A DNA stretch of 64,000 nt from Riptortus pedestris (GCA_019009955.1 CM032228.1:100189001-100253000), one strand, 5' to 3'; positions 1 to 13,007 are shown, numbered from the stretch's first letter. Made by a program: numbers and translations. Notes: generated by a model from the sequence alone, not told the origin.

Positions 1-23
1 CGGCTGTTAATTATAAATAGGAC

Positions 24-28
<5 letters not shown>

Positions 29-68
<40 letters not shown>
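29..68. repeat. (TA)n microsatellite
   Basis: About 20 TA units near the window start, with no recognisable element around it. Confidence 0.95.
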
Positions 69-75
<7 letters not shown>

Positions 76-529
76 GTGAAATCATTAAGCAGGAAGAAAA
101 ACAAGTAATCAGTGCAATAATACCTAGTGAAATAGAACTCATTACATAACATTTCAGATATGTAATAATGTGTGGTCTGGTCCTTTTTCCTGGATTTATG
201 GAAACATTGTAGTTTTCAATTTATGTAGATCTTATTTATCTCTTTTTTTACTTTATAAGAATGGTTTATCAACTCTGATATTTTAAATGGAACTACTTTC
301 CGATACTTTTTTTCTGTCAATATTCAGCTAATTCATAGTCCAGGTCAATCTAAAACTAAACCAACTCTGTAATATAGGATTCGTAGCTTTGGAAGTGAAG
401 GACAGCAACTAAATAATAATAGAAGCTGTGCTTAATTAAAATTTTAAAAAATGATGCAAGTGACAATTATTGCCGAACTGTTATTAGTCAGCCCCTTTCA
501 ACACAGGCAGCCCCATTTTGAAGCACTGA

Positions 530-705
530 CGTAGGAAACAGCTAGCAGCTGATGATAGAAAAGGCATAGGCAAAGTAAAAATAGAACTGAATCAGCTGTT
601 AGATAAGCGACTCGGCCCCTCCACTCCCACTCTTCCTCTGGCAGCTGTACCTCCACCTCCTCAATCCTTCATTTCTCTTATCCATCCTCCTAGACTGATC
701 CCACA
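530..705. other. Purine-to-pyrimidine GC island 1
   Basis: G/A-rich to about 612 (GATGATAGAAAAGGCATAGG), then C/T-rich (CCCCTCCACTCCCACTCTTC). Two CAGCTG sites lie within it. No ORF. Confidence 0.6.
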
Positions 706-1619
706 AATGAAAAATTCACACGTCAGACTAATCACAATACCACTTTCTTAGATAAAATAATATTCAAATGCATATTATGTGCTTGACAACAAAATAATAG
801 CAGAGATAAAGAGAATTAACTTCCTGATATAAATAATATAAAATGTACTAGCCGACCCAACAGACGTCCTGCATGATATTTCAAGCGATTAGGATATTAT
901 ATTTAATAATATTATGTTTAAAACAAAAACTACTTTCAATAGCACAAAAAACCGTACCCGTAATTTACAAAATGTGAGACGTTTGAATCCAAGGTATCAA
1001 AGATAAAATCTCCATACAACATAGTCATAGCTAGTGATTGCCTAAAGAATAACCCTCCTATAATTACGAGCATTATTTAAAACCCTGAAGTTTAAGTAAA
1101 TTTCAACGTGCTGGTCACATCAGATTCTATTCTCTACTTCATCTGTAATAACACCATTATGTAACAAGACTTGAAATTTAAAGCACGAGATGTTTAGTTA
1201 ACAGAGATATGTGAAGGCTGAAAATGAAAAAATAAAACATTCAGTCATAGCTAAGCTAGCATGCATATTTGGCGAATTTCCTACTGCCAATGCATAAGCA
1301 ACACAAACATTTAGAAGTTACAATATTTCAATGTTTTGAAGGAAATTCGCTAATGAAGCAAACGTAATTTTTAATTTAAGTAAATTAAATAAGGTCATTA
1401 TATCAAGCAATGATGTAATATGGGAGCTTGCCGTCTGTCATAAATGTCTCATATATTTGGTATCAAAACTGTTATTGAACATAATTCGTTGATCTATTTT
1501 TTGTGGTAGAAAAAAAAGAACCCTACAAACATTTTGCCTTTCGTAGATTTTGTAGGAATTTGGATACACATTATAAAAAATAAAGTTTATTATACTCCCC
1601 AAGTTTCAGGATTAATGGA

Positions 1620-2210
1620 ATCTCGGTTTCAAATCCAACACTAAGAGAGCCCAGGCCCCCATACAATACAGATCAATATTGATGTGTGGCACTGTAGACC
1701 CTGAGATCTTTAGCCACTGCCCAAGGGGGGGGGGAGATTCGCGATCAGTGTTCTACGAAGCGAGTGACTAACTAAACGTAAACCCCCTTGGTTAATTATT
1801 CCCGGGGACCAGAGGTCGGCCAGCTTGCATGCGGGCAAGATATAAGAGAGACGAATGCCTAACTAATCCGTTTACTGTCAGTTTAGACTCCCGTCCCCCT
1901 TCATATAAAGCTTTGGTTTTAGCGTAAGGGGCCTACTTGTTCGCTACCAGTAGTCACCTGGCTACAAGACTACAAAATAACTGCTGGGTATCAGAAAAAA
2001 AAAATAGACTCCCGTTACTCCACAAACGCCACTAGACTAGCGATTCTACTTGAGTCTAGAGTTCTGGTGAAAAAATCACTCCCTTGTTGTTGATCAAACT
2101 GGCTTCTACTATTATTTTCTGAGGGGATTGGGAGATGTAACTCCGCATGGCAACTATTGCCCCCGTTTAAATAAATGAGTTTTAGCAGAGCTCATTTTGT
2201 CATCACCTTA
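1620..2210. other. GC-richer anonymous block
   Basis: Higher GC than its surroundings, with GACTCCCGT repeated (near 1888 and 2007), a G-run near 1726 and TATAAGAGAG near 1840. It could be an old retroelement LTR or untranslated region, but no TSD, primer-binding site or ORF supports that. Confidence 0.3.
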
Positions 2211-3169
2211 GTAGGGCTAATGGTGTTTGATATAGGGTTCAATAGAAATCGATGTTTAACAGCACGCAAAAAATGGAACAGATTGTAAAGGTATAGTCAA
2301 AAGGTTAAATTGGAACATTTACAATAACCTGAGTAAAAATAAATTTGAAAGACGTATTAGAATTATGAAAGGTTATGGGTAGCATATGTATGCAAAGGTA
2401 GATACATTAATAGGCAAATCGTTCACTGCTTCAGATGTTCAAATAATAAAAATAATAATAATAAAAAAAAAAAAAGTACTAGTGGTAAGGTCAAAAGTTA
2501 AAATGAATAGAATGCTTCAAGCCCAAAATCGTATTAAACTTCAAATAAATGCTATTACACAAGTGTTTGAATACTAGAGAAGGAATAGAGCAAAGGGAAA
2601 AAAATAATGAAAAACTTGGAAACACTATCATTGAGGACAATAAAATCATTCGTGTGTATCGTATTGTTTTATGGGAAAGAATGTCGAACTCTTTAAAAAA
2701 GGAATATATATGATTAGATGCAGACGCAATGTGACATAGAATAGCCGGAACCATTTGAGAAAAATAAATACCAAACATGAATTGTATATGAGTTCAAAAG
2801 AAAGAAAATATTTAGGTAAGGTCAGAGAGAAAAGGCAGGAGAAGGTTGAAGCTTCTAGTGCATATCTCGAAGTACAGTGATTTCATCACAGATGTATAAT
2901 ATGAAGGGAAAATAATGAGTTCAAGTGATCAAATATCACAATGAGTAATTTTTCTAAGACATCAGGCACCCCATGAATTTTGGTAGTATAAGTAATATAG
3001 AAAAAGAGGAGATTCCGAATACTGACAACTACAAGTCGTAGCTTGTGGACTATGATGATTTGAAAAACATTTAATGCTAAGCTTGAAACGATCCACAAAG
3101 TATGACAATCTAGGAAGATTTTGGAATGGGAATAAGGGTAGAATCTACTTTTTTTATAAGACTTAAAGA

Positions 3170-3310
3170 AATGTGCGGAGGAACAAGAGAAAGATGGTGA
3201 GAGGCTAACGGTACGGTTGCAGTTCTGCAGAATGCCAAGGACACGTTAGGAATTTCACCCCTTCCTCCTCACCCCTCCAGCTTGCTGCGGATACGGAGGC
3301 AAACCTTCTC
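3170..3310. other. Purine-to-pyrimidine GC island 2
   Basis: GCGGAGGAACAAGAGAAAGA to the left, ACCCCTTCCTCCTCACCCCT to the right; switch near 3255. Confidence 0.6.
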
Positions 3311-3356
3311 ACCGTAACATATGTCAAACATTTATTTTTTATATAATATATCTTCC

Positions 3357-3538
3357 TTTAGCACACTTCCCTTAAGAGACCTCAGCTATTGAAGCTATAC
3401 TCATGACGCGATTTCCAAAAACAACCAAGTTTCCATCGATTATATCCTGGGTATGAGGAAAATGACTTTTCAGATAAATGCAAATACGTGACGCACGTGG
3501 GAAATCTGCTTAGTTAACGCAGACCCTGCGTGACGGGA
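3357..3538 (-). mobile_element. HINE-L copy, internally deleted (182 bp)
   Basis: On + it starts with the degraded terminal hairpin (CTTCCCTTAAGAGACCTCAG), passes the 3' module (ACTCATGACGCGATTT) and then jumps to the 5' module (CACGTGGGAAATCTGCTTAG, CGCAGACCCTGCGTGACGG). Core and microsatellite are missing, leaving the two ends. Confidence 0.75.
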
Positions 3539-5009
3539 TTTAATATTGTTTGATGAATATACTCTTTTTATATTGTTGTTGCTTTTATGTGTAGTTGTAA
3601 AAATGGTGACAACGTTTCAAAATATAAAATTGTGAACGATTATAAGATTTTATTTTACAAGTATACGATACTCTTAACATCGAACACCACATTTCTAAAA
3701 AATAAGTATTTCCTCAAATAGGATCTCTAATAGTGACGGAGAATTTACAATTGTGTACCTCACCCCTTTTCCGGTTTTGATTGTGAACAAAGAAAATCAC
3801 GAATTTTGAAAATATCTTTATATTCTGATCATCTTTATTGATGACGGACGTTTCATTCTAAATAGCGGATCCCCCCCCCCCCTCCCCTAACACACATTTT
3901 TCAGTGAATCCTTTTTGTTCAAACCACTTCAATTGAACCAAACATTAGGGTTATAGAAGATAAGCATCGGACAACTTTTTAGTAAGGTTGACCATGCAAT
4001 TCATTCTTATAATAGGGAAAGTTTGAATCCTTCCAATATATTAAATTGCAAAAGAAAACTACATTTAATTTAAATGAAGATACCGAATGACAGATCCCAA
4101 AGCTATTGATCATTATTTAGTGGATACACTTTTATCGACTCAACTAATTAATTTAACGGTTGCAATTCTTTTTTTTGCTCATTGATCCGATAAATTACGA
4201 TGGAAATACTGAAATATTTTTATGCACAACACGAAAAAATAATAGTGTAAATGGATGGGTAAGAAACTTGATAATGGAATCACTGTGAACGTTTTAGACG
4301 ATGTTTGTGAAGTCACTTCCCCAGTTCGATCTTTTCGTTATTGGCAAGGATTGAGCAACTAAGGGGAATTAGCTTAACAACGAAGGTGGCTTTCATACAG
4401 AAAAAGGGAAATCTGTCAAAAAAATAGGTTGCTTTCTAATCAACTAATTGTACCAAAACATTTCCATAGAATCTTTTAGCCGAGTTTCTTAGTAGATTTT
4501 CAAGCTATTGATTTTGTACTCCTGATACGTCTATCTAGTAGAGGTTGACGCACGCGCGTAATAACGGCCACACATATTTGACATAACCAAACCTGACATA
4601 TAAATGTTTGAATTAAAATTATAGCCATAAATCGGACCAAGAGAAACGGAGGGTTAGATAAGGGATGGAAGTAAAATCGTAAAACCTGTTATTATTTGGA
4701 GGATATTATTAATGAATAAAATTAGCAGGACTTAAAGAAATATAGGCCTGTCTAAATGACAACTATTACAAGAGATAGAGATTCCTTCAAACTATACTGC
4801 AACATAGACTCTCAGTATTGACAACTTGAAATACTTGCAGAGTGTAAAGGTACAAATAACATAGGATATTATTGTTGAGAAGCAAAGAAAAACATAGCCA
4901 TCAAACCCGGTCTCATTGTTATGCACTCTGATCAATTTGGACATGGGGAAATGAATGAAAACGCATGAGGAGATGGAAACTAATGTGACTAATATTTATA
5001 TAAAGGGAT

Positions 5010-5185
5010 CTTATAAAGCAATAAGGCGTGGGAAGTGGAAACCCCTTGAGCAATGCGTAATAATGACCATATGGCTGTTAAGAAGGGAGTATGTGGGAAC
5101 GTGGGCTAACGGGGTCAGAAGGCGCCGGTCGCCACATTCCACCAACAATTTATCTTCTATCACCTCAGCCTCCGACTACTTATAA
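5010..5185. other. Purine-to-pyrimidine GC island 3
   Basis: AGAAGGGAGTATGTGGGAAC changes to CCACATTCCACC and CTATCACCTCAGCCTCC; switch near 5120. Confidence 0.55.
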
Positions 5186-5435
5186 CTACTCAAGGATTTC
5201 TATTCAACGAATTGCAACATATGTGCCCATGCACATTATTTATATTAGTACATAATAAAACAACGAGATCAAACGGGATACATAATAATTCATGACTAAA
5301 ATTTAACTTGGACGTGAGATGCTTAGTGAAACAGTTTCTTTTAGTGAAAACCACAAGAATATATATAAACTATGTTAATATTTGAGTTAGAGACAAAAGT
5401 GCACAGAACAACAAATGTTTAACAAGACATTTTTA

Positions 5436-6068
5436 TCAACCGATTTCCCTTGAGGGAATTTAGCTATTGAGGTTGCACTCATGATGGGATTTTCGAAAAC
5501 TTTCTTCAAATGTCCATCGATCCTACCTAGTAGATAATGAAAATGAGGTCCGTTCAAAATTCTATATAACATTTATTTGTCTGTTACCGCTCTAGCGGTC
5601 GCGAATCTGGTTTAATCGTTACTAAACTGGATATTTAATAGTTTTATGTAAAAAGAAAGATAGTGTTCGTTAATGGCTGAAATCGGACAAGGGAGGGAGG
5701 GGGGGTTTAGAGAGGGGATTTTCGGAAATTCGAAATATCTCCGTTACTATACGTCGGATCGAAATATTCTATAATACTAATCTTATTGCAAATTAAATTT
5801 ACTATAAATGTTGTTATATACATTTATTCTCTATCTTGAATATTAACAGACATATTTGCATTTTTCAGATTTCAGCCTTCAGCAAACCCCCATTCCTAAT
5901 CATATCACACCACATAAACAGTAATGTGCTATTTTATGAAAAACATTATTTGCAGTAGAATTACCAAATATAGTTAGTTCTCTTCTTGAAGCTTTAACTT
6001 TTTGAGATAAATGCACATACGTGAAGCACGTGGGAAAGCTACATAGTTTACGCAGCCCCTGCTTGCTT
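5436..6068 (-). mobile_element. HINE-L copy, nearly full length
   Basis: Terminal hairpin at 5443 (GATTTCCCTTGAGGGAATTTAGC), 3' module, core with the CTCTAGCGGTCGCG box, the G-run plus TTTAGAG box near 5700, and the 5' hairpin CGCAGCCCCTGC near 6060 are in the standard order. The microsatellite slot is nearly empty (TATATAACATT). The 5' terminus is degraded. Confidence 0.8.
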
Positions 6069-6429
6069 TTCTTTTATGTATAAATCTATAATAATGCTTA
6101 AATGAACTTTATAATGATCAAAACAAAAAATGAAGATTAACGAACGGTAACAAACATACAAAACACAAGGACATATATATTAAATTAAATATATAATACA
6201 TATATTTTAACAATATAGACAACAACTAATCAGTATAGGCTTGAGAATGAAGCTCTTATTTTTTTTAGAAAATATTAGGAGGTTTTGCAAAGATAGAACA
6301 TTGATTTACTGCAATTATTAATATGACAATATGCATTTAATTTATTGTAAATGTAATTTCTATCCCTAGGAAATTTAATTTACAATTTAAATCTATTAAT
6401 CATTTAATCACTTAAATACAATAGAAATA

Positions 6430-6660
6430 GTGTTTGAGTTGGAGTTGAGAATAAAGGATATTAGAGGGCTATGAAATGAGAGAATAATAAAATGAACAAT
6501 CCCAACGACGAGGTAATAGTCCCGTTACGATGGATTCTCGGTCAGCTACCCTCTTCCCTCTGTGTAGAGTACTCTCAGCTGAGAAGCCTGTTTGGGGTAG
6601 GTCAGGATATTACACTCGGTCTTCGTCTCTCCAACGACTCACCGAGGAAAAGGTGAGAGC
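6430..6660. other. Purine-to-pyrimidine GC island 4
   Basis: GAGTTGGAGTTGAGAATAAAGG left, CTACCCTCTTCCCTCTGTG right. The right side is mixed, making this one of the weaker examples. Confidence 0.45.
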
Positions 6661-7088
6661 TCATAGCCAGTACACCATATACTTGAAATAGTTTGTTCTA
6701 CTAGCAGTGCTACGCGCTATGACGGAAATTAAGGTTGAATAACACATGCACCAAACAATGTGTATCCCCCAACCACACCCGCTGCTAATGTTGCTACCTA
6801 AATAAAAATTATTAAACCTGAGAGTTATCGTAATTTAAAATTTTAGTTGTATGAGTGAACTACACGTTGCAATTATTACCTTGTTAGTAGAAAACGATCT
6901 GGAAGCTATGTCAGGTTTATTATTTATTATGGAGCGATCGCTGCGAGGCGATATCGCTCCTAAAAGAAACAATGAATATAAACAAAATGAAGAATGAAAA
7001 CATTAACAGAAAAAATTTAAACAATAACATTAGAACAGAACAAACTAAGAACGCAACCAAATAACAAAACGCAACCAAAGAGAAAAAA

Positions 7089-7528
7089 ATCCGTCACGCA
7101 GGGGCTGCATAAACTAAGCAAATTTCCCACGTGAAGTTTTACAATAGAGAAATTTCACGAGAGCCGAGCCAGTGAAGGAAACGGCCGAACTAGCTTTTGG
7201 CGGGAAAGTAACTCTCGTCCGTTAGGCGCCCCGATTTAATAAAAATGCAAATATCTCGGTTAATATTCAAGATAAAGAAAAAATGTATATGGCAATATTT
7301 ATAGTAAATTTAATTTGCAATAAGATTGGTTCTGTACATTTTTTCGATCCGATGCATAATAACGGAGATATTTCGAATTTTAGAAAATCCCCCCCTCCTC
7401 CTCACGCTGGTCCGATTTCAGCCGTTAAAGAATTTGATCTTTCTTTTTACATAAAACGACTAAATATCGAGTTTGGTAACGAATAAACAAAAATTGCGAA
7501 CGCTAGAGCGGTAACAGACAAATATATA
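7089..7528 (+). mobile_element. HINE-L copy, left half (split by Hel1)
   Basis: Starts ATCCGTCACGCAGGGGCTGC, then AAACTAAGCAAATTTCCCACG, the core, the CGCTAGAGCGGTAACAGACA box at 7500 and the start of the microsatellite, where Hel1 is inserted. The right half is at 9590-9741. Confidence 0.88.
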
Positions 7529-9589
7529 TCTATATATATATAAAATTGTAACCTCTGTCTGTACATTGATTTTTTTCGCGAAATTTCACGATAACTTTTC
7601 GTTTCACATGTCATAGACACCATAACTGCATTTTGTTTCTTTCGTGTATGTTTGTTTGTTTGTTTGTTACCTTTTCACGCATAAACGGCTGAACCAAATT
7701 TTATGAAACTTGGTATGTATATTACTACTAACCCAACTTAGACTTTAGGCTATATTAATATCCTCTGAGACGAACAGGAGTGGGGGTTATAAGGGAAGCC
7801 TGAAATTAAAAATAGCGATATTTTGATTCCTATTGGTTTTTCGGCAAATATACACATAACAAAAGTTGTTTATTTTGTTATTTAGAGTAACTTTTGTTAT
7901 ATACACTTTTTTCGTATACTGAATTATAAACGAGATATACGCAAAAACCTATAACGAATGTGACCAATTTTATTTGAGACGAAAGACCCAACCGAAATGA
8001 ATAAAACTCGGTATGTGTATTAGCACTAACGCTTTCATTATAACAAGCCATACTAACATTTCTAGGGACGGGCAGGAGTGGGGGTTGTAGGGGAGGCCTG
8101 AATTTAAAATAGCGGTATTTCGTTTTCTATTCGTTTTTCGGCAAATATGAAATTAACAAAAGATGTTTATTTTGTTACTTAGAGTAACTTTTGTGATATT
8201 CATTTTTGACTTTTAACGAAGTATAAACGAGATATATACTATAAACTAAAGCGGGAGTCAACTATTTTATTGGGCGCTAACGATTGAACCGAACTTAACA
8301 AAACTCGGTATGTCAATTAGCATTAATTCTCCCATGATTATAATCTATATTAAAATTTTTAGGTTCGAACGGGAGTGGGAGTTATAAGGGAGGCCTGAAG
8401 TAAAAATTCACGATATTTCATTTTCTATTTGTTTTTCGGCAAAGGTGCACATAACAAAAGTTGTTTACTTTGTTATTTAGAGCAACTTTTGTTTCATTCA
8501 CTTATGTCGTAAAATGAAGTAAATACGGGATATAAGCTAAATCTATAGCGGGAGTCGACGATTTTATTAGTACTTATTTAAATAAGTTTATAACACTTAA
8601 GTGTTTTTAATATAGGCATATTATGACAAATGATGTTATGTTTTAGTCTTATCTATTTCGATTATTTAGTACTAAGTATGATTCAGATTAGTGAGATTAT
8701 AAATCCCCCTCCCCCTTCGCCTCATTTATTTATTTTCCCTAGAAAATAACATTATTATTTATTGCCAATAGAAATTTAAACTATAAGAGCATTTCCATTA
8801 TTTAATTTGTATAATGTATAATTAAAAAATAAATCGTGCTGAATTTCCTCAAGGAGTGATAGGGGAAGTAGTAGGGAATCAAACTCTTTGATTTTGGTTA
8901 TATACTATCTTATTTCCGATATCTTCATGTTACTGAAACAAATATGTACTATCATAACAATTAAACGTTAATGTCACATGTCAAAAGACAAAATGCTCTT
9001 AAACTCGAATGATTGTTTAAAGTATTACTTAGGTTGCAGGGACGACTACGATCTCTTCCCCTCGACTAGCTTTTTGAAAATAATATTTTGAATTAATAAT
9101 TTAAGGAGAAGAGTGTTGAAAGCTCTAATGCGAGAGCGGAAATAGACGGAGGCTAATAGAGTTAATTGAGTTTACTAATTTCCTGTGAAATGCTGGGCAT
9201 TACGGGAAGTGATTACCACTGAGATCTACTATTATTAATATAACCTTACGTGCTAAACTATGCTTAAACTATATGTGCTCGGATTGGTTTTTGACAGGAA
9301 ATAAGTTTCATTATATACGATATTTAATTGTAATAAATACTATCCATGATTATGGTTTGAAGTATTCAAAAAGGTGAATTAAAAAATGGCAAGGGATAGA
9401 TTAGGAACACATTTTTATTTATTCTTCAAATATAAAATTTCTCATTTCTAAGTCGCCTGCCTGAGCCTCACAGGAAAACAATGCGCGCCGACGGAAGTGT
9501 AGTTGTAAACATTGAAGCCTTGCCCAAAAAAATACTATCATCATTCAGCCTTAAATGATTTCCCGAGCGAAGCCGGGTACCTTAGCTAG
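7529..9589 (+). mobile_element. Non-autonomous Helitron (Hel1) inserted in a HINE-L microsatellite
   Basis: The 5' end is TCTATATATATATAAAA preceded by A (7528). The 3' end has the hairpin CCCGAGCGAAGCCGGG shortly before the terminal CTAG (9586-9589), followed by T (9590). TC...CTAG between A and T, with a 3' hairpin, is the canonical Helitron signature, and no TSD is expected. The left part holds three internal tandem units of about 297 bp (repeated landmark AACAAAAGTT at 7859, 8155 and 8453). The middle (about 8575-9400) is sequence not shared with the other copies here. No Rep/helicase coding region is present, so it depends on an autonomous partner. It splits the HINE-L copy at 7089-7528 and 9590-9741. 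Confidence 0.9.
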
Positions 9590-9741
9590 TATATATATAT
9601 ATATTTATATATATACAGTTTTGAACGGACCTCATTTTCGTCATCTACTAGGTAGGATCGATGGACATTTGAAGAAAAATTTCGAAAATCCGTCATGAGT
9701 ACAACCTCAATAGCTGATTTCCCTTAAGGGAAATCTGCTAA
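9590..9741 (+). mobile_element. HINE-L copy, right half (split by Hel1)
   Basis: Remaining (TA)n tract, then the 3' module (GTTTTGAACGGACCTCATTT, GATCGATGGACATTTGAAG, CATGAGTACAACCTCAATAG) and the terminal hairpin AGCTGATTTCCCTTAAGGG with its partner arm, ending CTAA. Confidence 0.88.
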
Positions 9742-10032
9742 AAAAACACGAATCAACAAATAAACTGAAAACAAAGTAAACAAAAACGAATACGAAACAT
9801 TAAATTTAACAAAGAAAACATTTTATAAAGAAACTAGATAACTAAAAACTATAAAGACAAATGAAATTACGAAAACAATTATAAAGGCTTGGAATTCATA
9901 ATGAACCAAAGATACCAAATCAAAACCGTTCTAGAATAACATTTCACTATTCAATTAAATAAACAGTTTTAAGTAAAAATTAGAAAAGCAATAATAATTT
10001 TATATTATGCCTCAGTGATTTTAATTTTAATA

Positions 10033-10344
10033 AGTGACTCAGAATTCTTGGTAACAGAATGTTCTCACAACTTATGTAGTTGTACCATGAGATAAATGGA
10101 AAAAGCCCGTCAATGTAGCTTCCCCAATTATTATGATTAAGAATGGAGCCAAATCTCAGTTAAATTTAACCTCCACATAGGCTTTCAGTCTTCAAATGTC
10201 TGTTTTTATAAAATACATCATAGATTTGGCTTTTGATAGATAACATGGTTATTTTTTCAATGCATTAATTGTGCTAATTGTTTATTTACACGATGTTAAC
10301 ACAAAATATGTCTTACCCACTTTAAAACTTCTCTAAGAATAAAT
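10033..10344 (+). repeat. Family C copy with HINE-L inserted (duplicate 1)
   Basis: This starts GTGACTCAGAATTCTTGG and matches 12703-13007 almost base for base over about 300 bp. Both copies stop at the same point (CTCTCTAAGAATA) where a HINE-L begins. The shared junction means duplication of a composite rather than two independent insertions. Confidence 0.7.
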
Positions 10345-10918
10345 AGTCCGTCACGCAGGATCTGCGTTAAGCAGATTTCACACCTGCGTCATGTATTTGG
10401 ATTTATTTCAAAACATAAAAGTTCAATGAGAAAATTATTTGTTATTTAGGCCTCAAATAATGTGCTTCATAATATAACAGCTTATTGTTAATAAGACATG
10501 AGTAGAAGTGTGGGTTACTGAAGGCCGAAAACTAAAGAATGCAAATTTCTCGGTTCATAATCAAGATAGTGAAAAGCGTACATGATAACATTTATAGAAC
10601 TTTACATTTGCCAAAAGATCGATTCTATTCACATTTTCGATCCGACGAATAATAACGGAGATATTTCGAATTCTCGAAATGCTCCTTCCTCTAAGTAGTC
10701 CGATTTTAGCCGTTAACGACTTGATCATAATTTTTACATAAATCGGTTAAATATCCAGTTTGGTATCGTTCAGACAAAACTTTCGACCGCTAGAGCGTTA
10801 CCGTTATCAGAGAAATATATATGTATAAATTATGTATAAAATTTTGAACGGACGTTCGCTATCTCCAAGGTAGGGTCGATGGAGATCTTTGAAAATCCCA
10901 TCATGAGTACAACCATTC
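10345..10918 (+). mobile_element. HINE-L copy, 3'-truncated
   Basis: 5' end (AGTCCGTCACGCAGGATCTGCG), subterminal AAGCAGATTTCAC, core, short (AT) tract and part of the 3' module are present. It breaks off in CATGAGTACAACC and is joined to a HINE-L in the opposite orientation. Confidence 0.8.
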
Positions 10919-12530
10919 AGAATTATTGTTTATCGTTACCAAACTCGATATGCAAGCGCTTCGTGTCAAACTAAAGATCAAGTTCGTTAACAGCTAAAAT
11001 CCGACTGGGACGAAGATAGGGTTTATAGGGAGAGAAATTCGTAAATTCGAAAATTCTCTGTTATTATACATCAGATAGAAAAATTATAAGTATAGAACCA
11101 ATCTAATTGCAAATAAAATCTACTATAAATATTTTTATATACAAGTATTTTCTATCTTTAATATTTGCGGAGATATTTAACCCCCACTCCTACTCAAGTC
11201 ATATTAACAATGAGTTGTTATATCATGAACCACTTCGTTCAAAGCTTAAATACTATATATAGTTTCCACTGGAAGTTTACTACCGGAGATCCAAATACGT
11301 AGTGTGATAATGTCATCAATTAAAATTTTGCGGATGTGAATCAAAATATTTATTTCTTCTATTCCATGCTCGATATTTAACTGCATCATTACACACTAAA
11401 GATCATATTAGTTAATGGCTGAAATCGGGGGTGGAATAAGGTGGGTTTAGATGGATCAGGAAATTCACCTATTTCTAAATCTCTCTTAAGGGGAAAATTC
11501 CTCCGACGAATTCGATGTCGGCTAACTCCTAATGTTTGACCGGTATTTTCACGTTTAATGTATAACAAAAGATCTCGTTTGTTAATGACTGAAATCAGAA
11601 AAGGAGGAGGGGGGGGGGTTGAACGGGAGAAACAAGAATTCAAAATATCAATTCTACTAAAGAACGTTATATAACCAGATGAAAACGTTATATAACTAAT
11701 CTTGGTACAAATGAATTCTTTATTTTTTATTGTTTCATATTTTTTCGTAACTAGAATATTAAATGTTTTTTTTTCTATTCTTTTTTTCATCCTCCAAAGA
11801 GCCCCCAACTTCTACTCATCTCAAGTTAACAATGGGGTTTTCCGAAACGAGCACAAACTATCAGCAAATTGGAAAGCGCAGGCCTAGTATAGTTAGTGGA
11901 ACGTATCAAATGTACCACGCTGCGCAAGCCAGTTTGTTTATACTGTGAACTCCTTTTGGAACAAACCTATTAATTCAATATATCATGAAATGTATCATTC
12001 GAAGTTTAAATACCAAATAACGTTTTCATTGAACTTTTACTCTGTGAGACAAATGGACTACGTTCTATGCGACGTCATTAATTAAAATTTTATACATGAA
12101 ATTTATTTGAACAATATCCTATTCGATATTTAATATCATGCAAAACAAGAGATTATATTAGGTACTGGCTGAAATAGGACCAAGAAGAAGGGGGCGGGAA
12201 TCGAAAATCATCGTTGTTACAGGTCAGTTAGAAAAATGTTAAGAACCAAGCTTATTTCAAATTTAATTCTCTACAACTATTGTTTTACTGAGTAGTGTCA
12301 TACATTTTATATGGTTTTCGACTTGAGGGACCTCCACTTCTAGTCATCCGATTTTCAGTTATGGTAACTAACTGAATGACTAAACGTTTCATCCCTGGCT
12401 TAATTTTAATTCCAGTTTACATAGGTTTCTTACTATGGGTGAAATAGATGCTGAGATTATGTCAGTGTGTCATATACCAGTACGTGGGATATCTGCTAAC
12501 GTAACAGACATTTTCTTACTAAGGAAGAAG
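10919..12530 (-). mobile_element. HINE-L core array, several decayed tandem core units
   Basis: Three successive minus-strand core units begin near 10925, 11365 and 12120. Each has a CTCGATATTTAA-type start, AAAGATCA...TTCGTTAA, a (G)n/TTTAGA box and a downstream ACCCCCACT..TACTCAT box. The terminal hairpin is missing. The last unit runs to a degraded 5' module (GTACGTGGGATATCTGCTAACG) near 12500. No coding function is seen. Confidence 0.6.
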
Positions 12531-12702
12531 TAGACAAGTCATTCATTATCAAGCCATAAGTGATTCATTTTTAGAAATCTACTTACTTTACGCGCCTTTG
12601 TTTTGGGCTATTTTCGGTTGTAAAGAAAGTTCAAAATTTTAATAAAATCAATAAGATTAATTCTATAAATCAATAGGAGCACTGATGAATGTCAGTCCGC
12701 TG

Positions 12703-13007
12703 AGTGACTCAGAATTCTTGATAACAGAATTGTCTTCTCATAAAGTACAATGAGATAAATGGAAAAAGCCCGGCAATGTAGTTTTCCCAATTATTATGAT
12801 TAAGAATGGAGCCAAATCTCAGTTAAATTTAACCTCCACATAGGCTTTCAGTCTTCAAATGTCTGTTTTTATAATATACATCATAGATTTGGCTTTTGAT
12901 AGATATCATGATTATCTTTTCAATGCATTAATTGTGTTAATTGTTTATTTACACGATTTTAACACAAAATATGTCTTACCCACTTTAAAACCTCTCTAAG
13001 AATAGAA
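12703..13007 (+). repeat. Family C copy with HINE-L inserted (duplicate 2)
   Basis: Near-identical to 10033-10344, with the same HINE-L junction; spacing between the duplicates is about 2.67 kb. It differs from duplicate 1 by a small deletion around 12750 and point changes. Confidence 0.7.

Larger units (their letters stand above)
69..3356. other. Gene-free AT-rich region
   Basis: Outside the GC-richer block (1620-2210) and islands 1 and 2 I see no exon, RNA gene or repeat family member. Short ORFs here have AT-driven composition. Confidence 0.5.
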
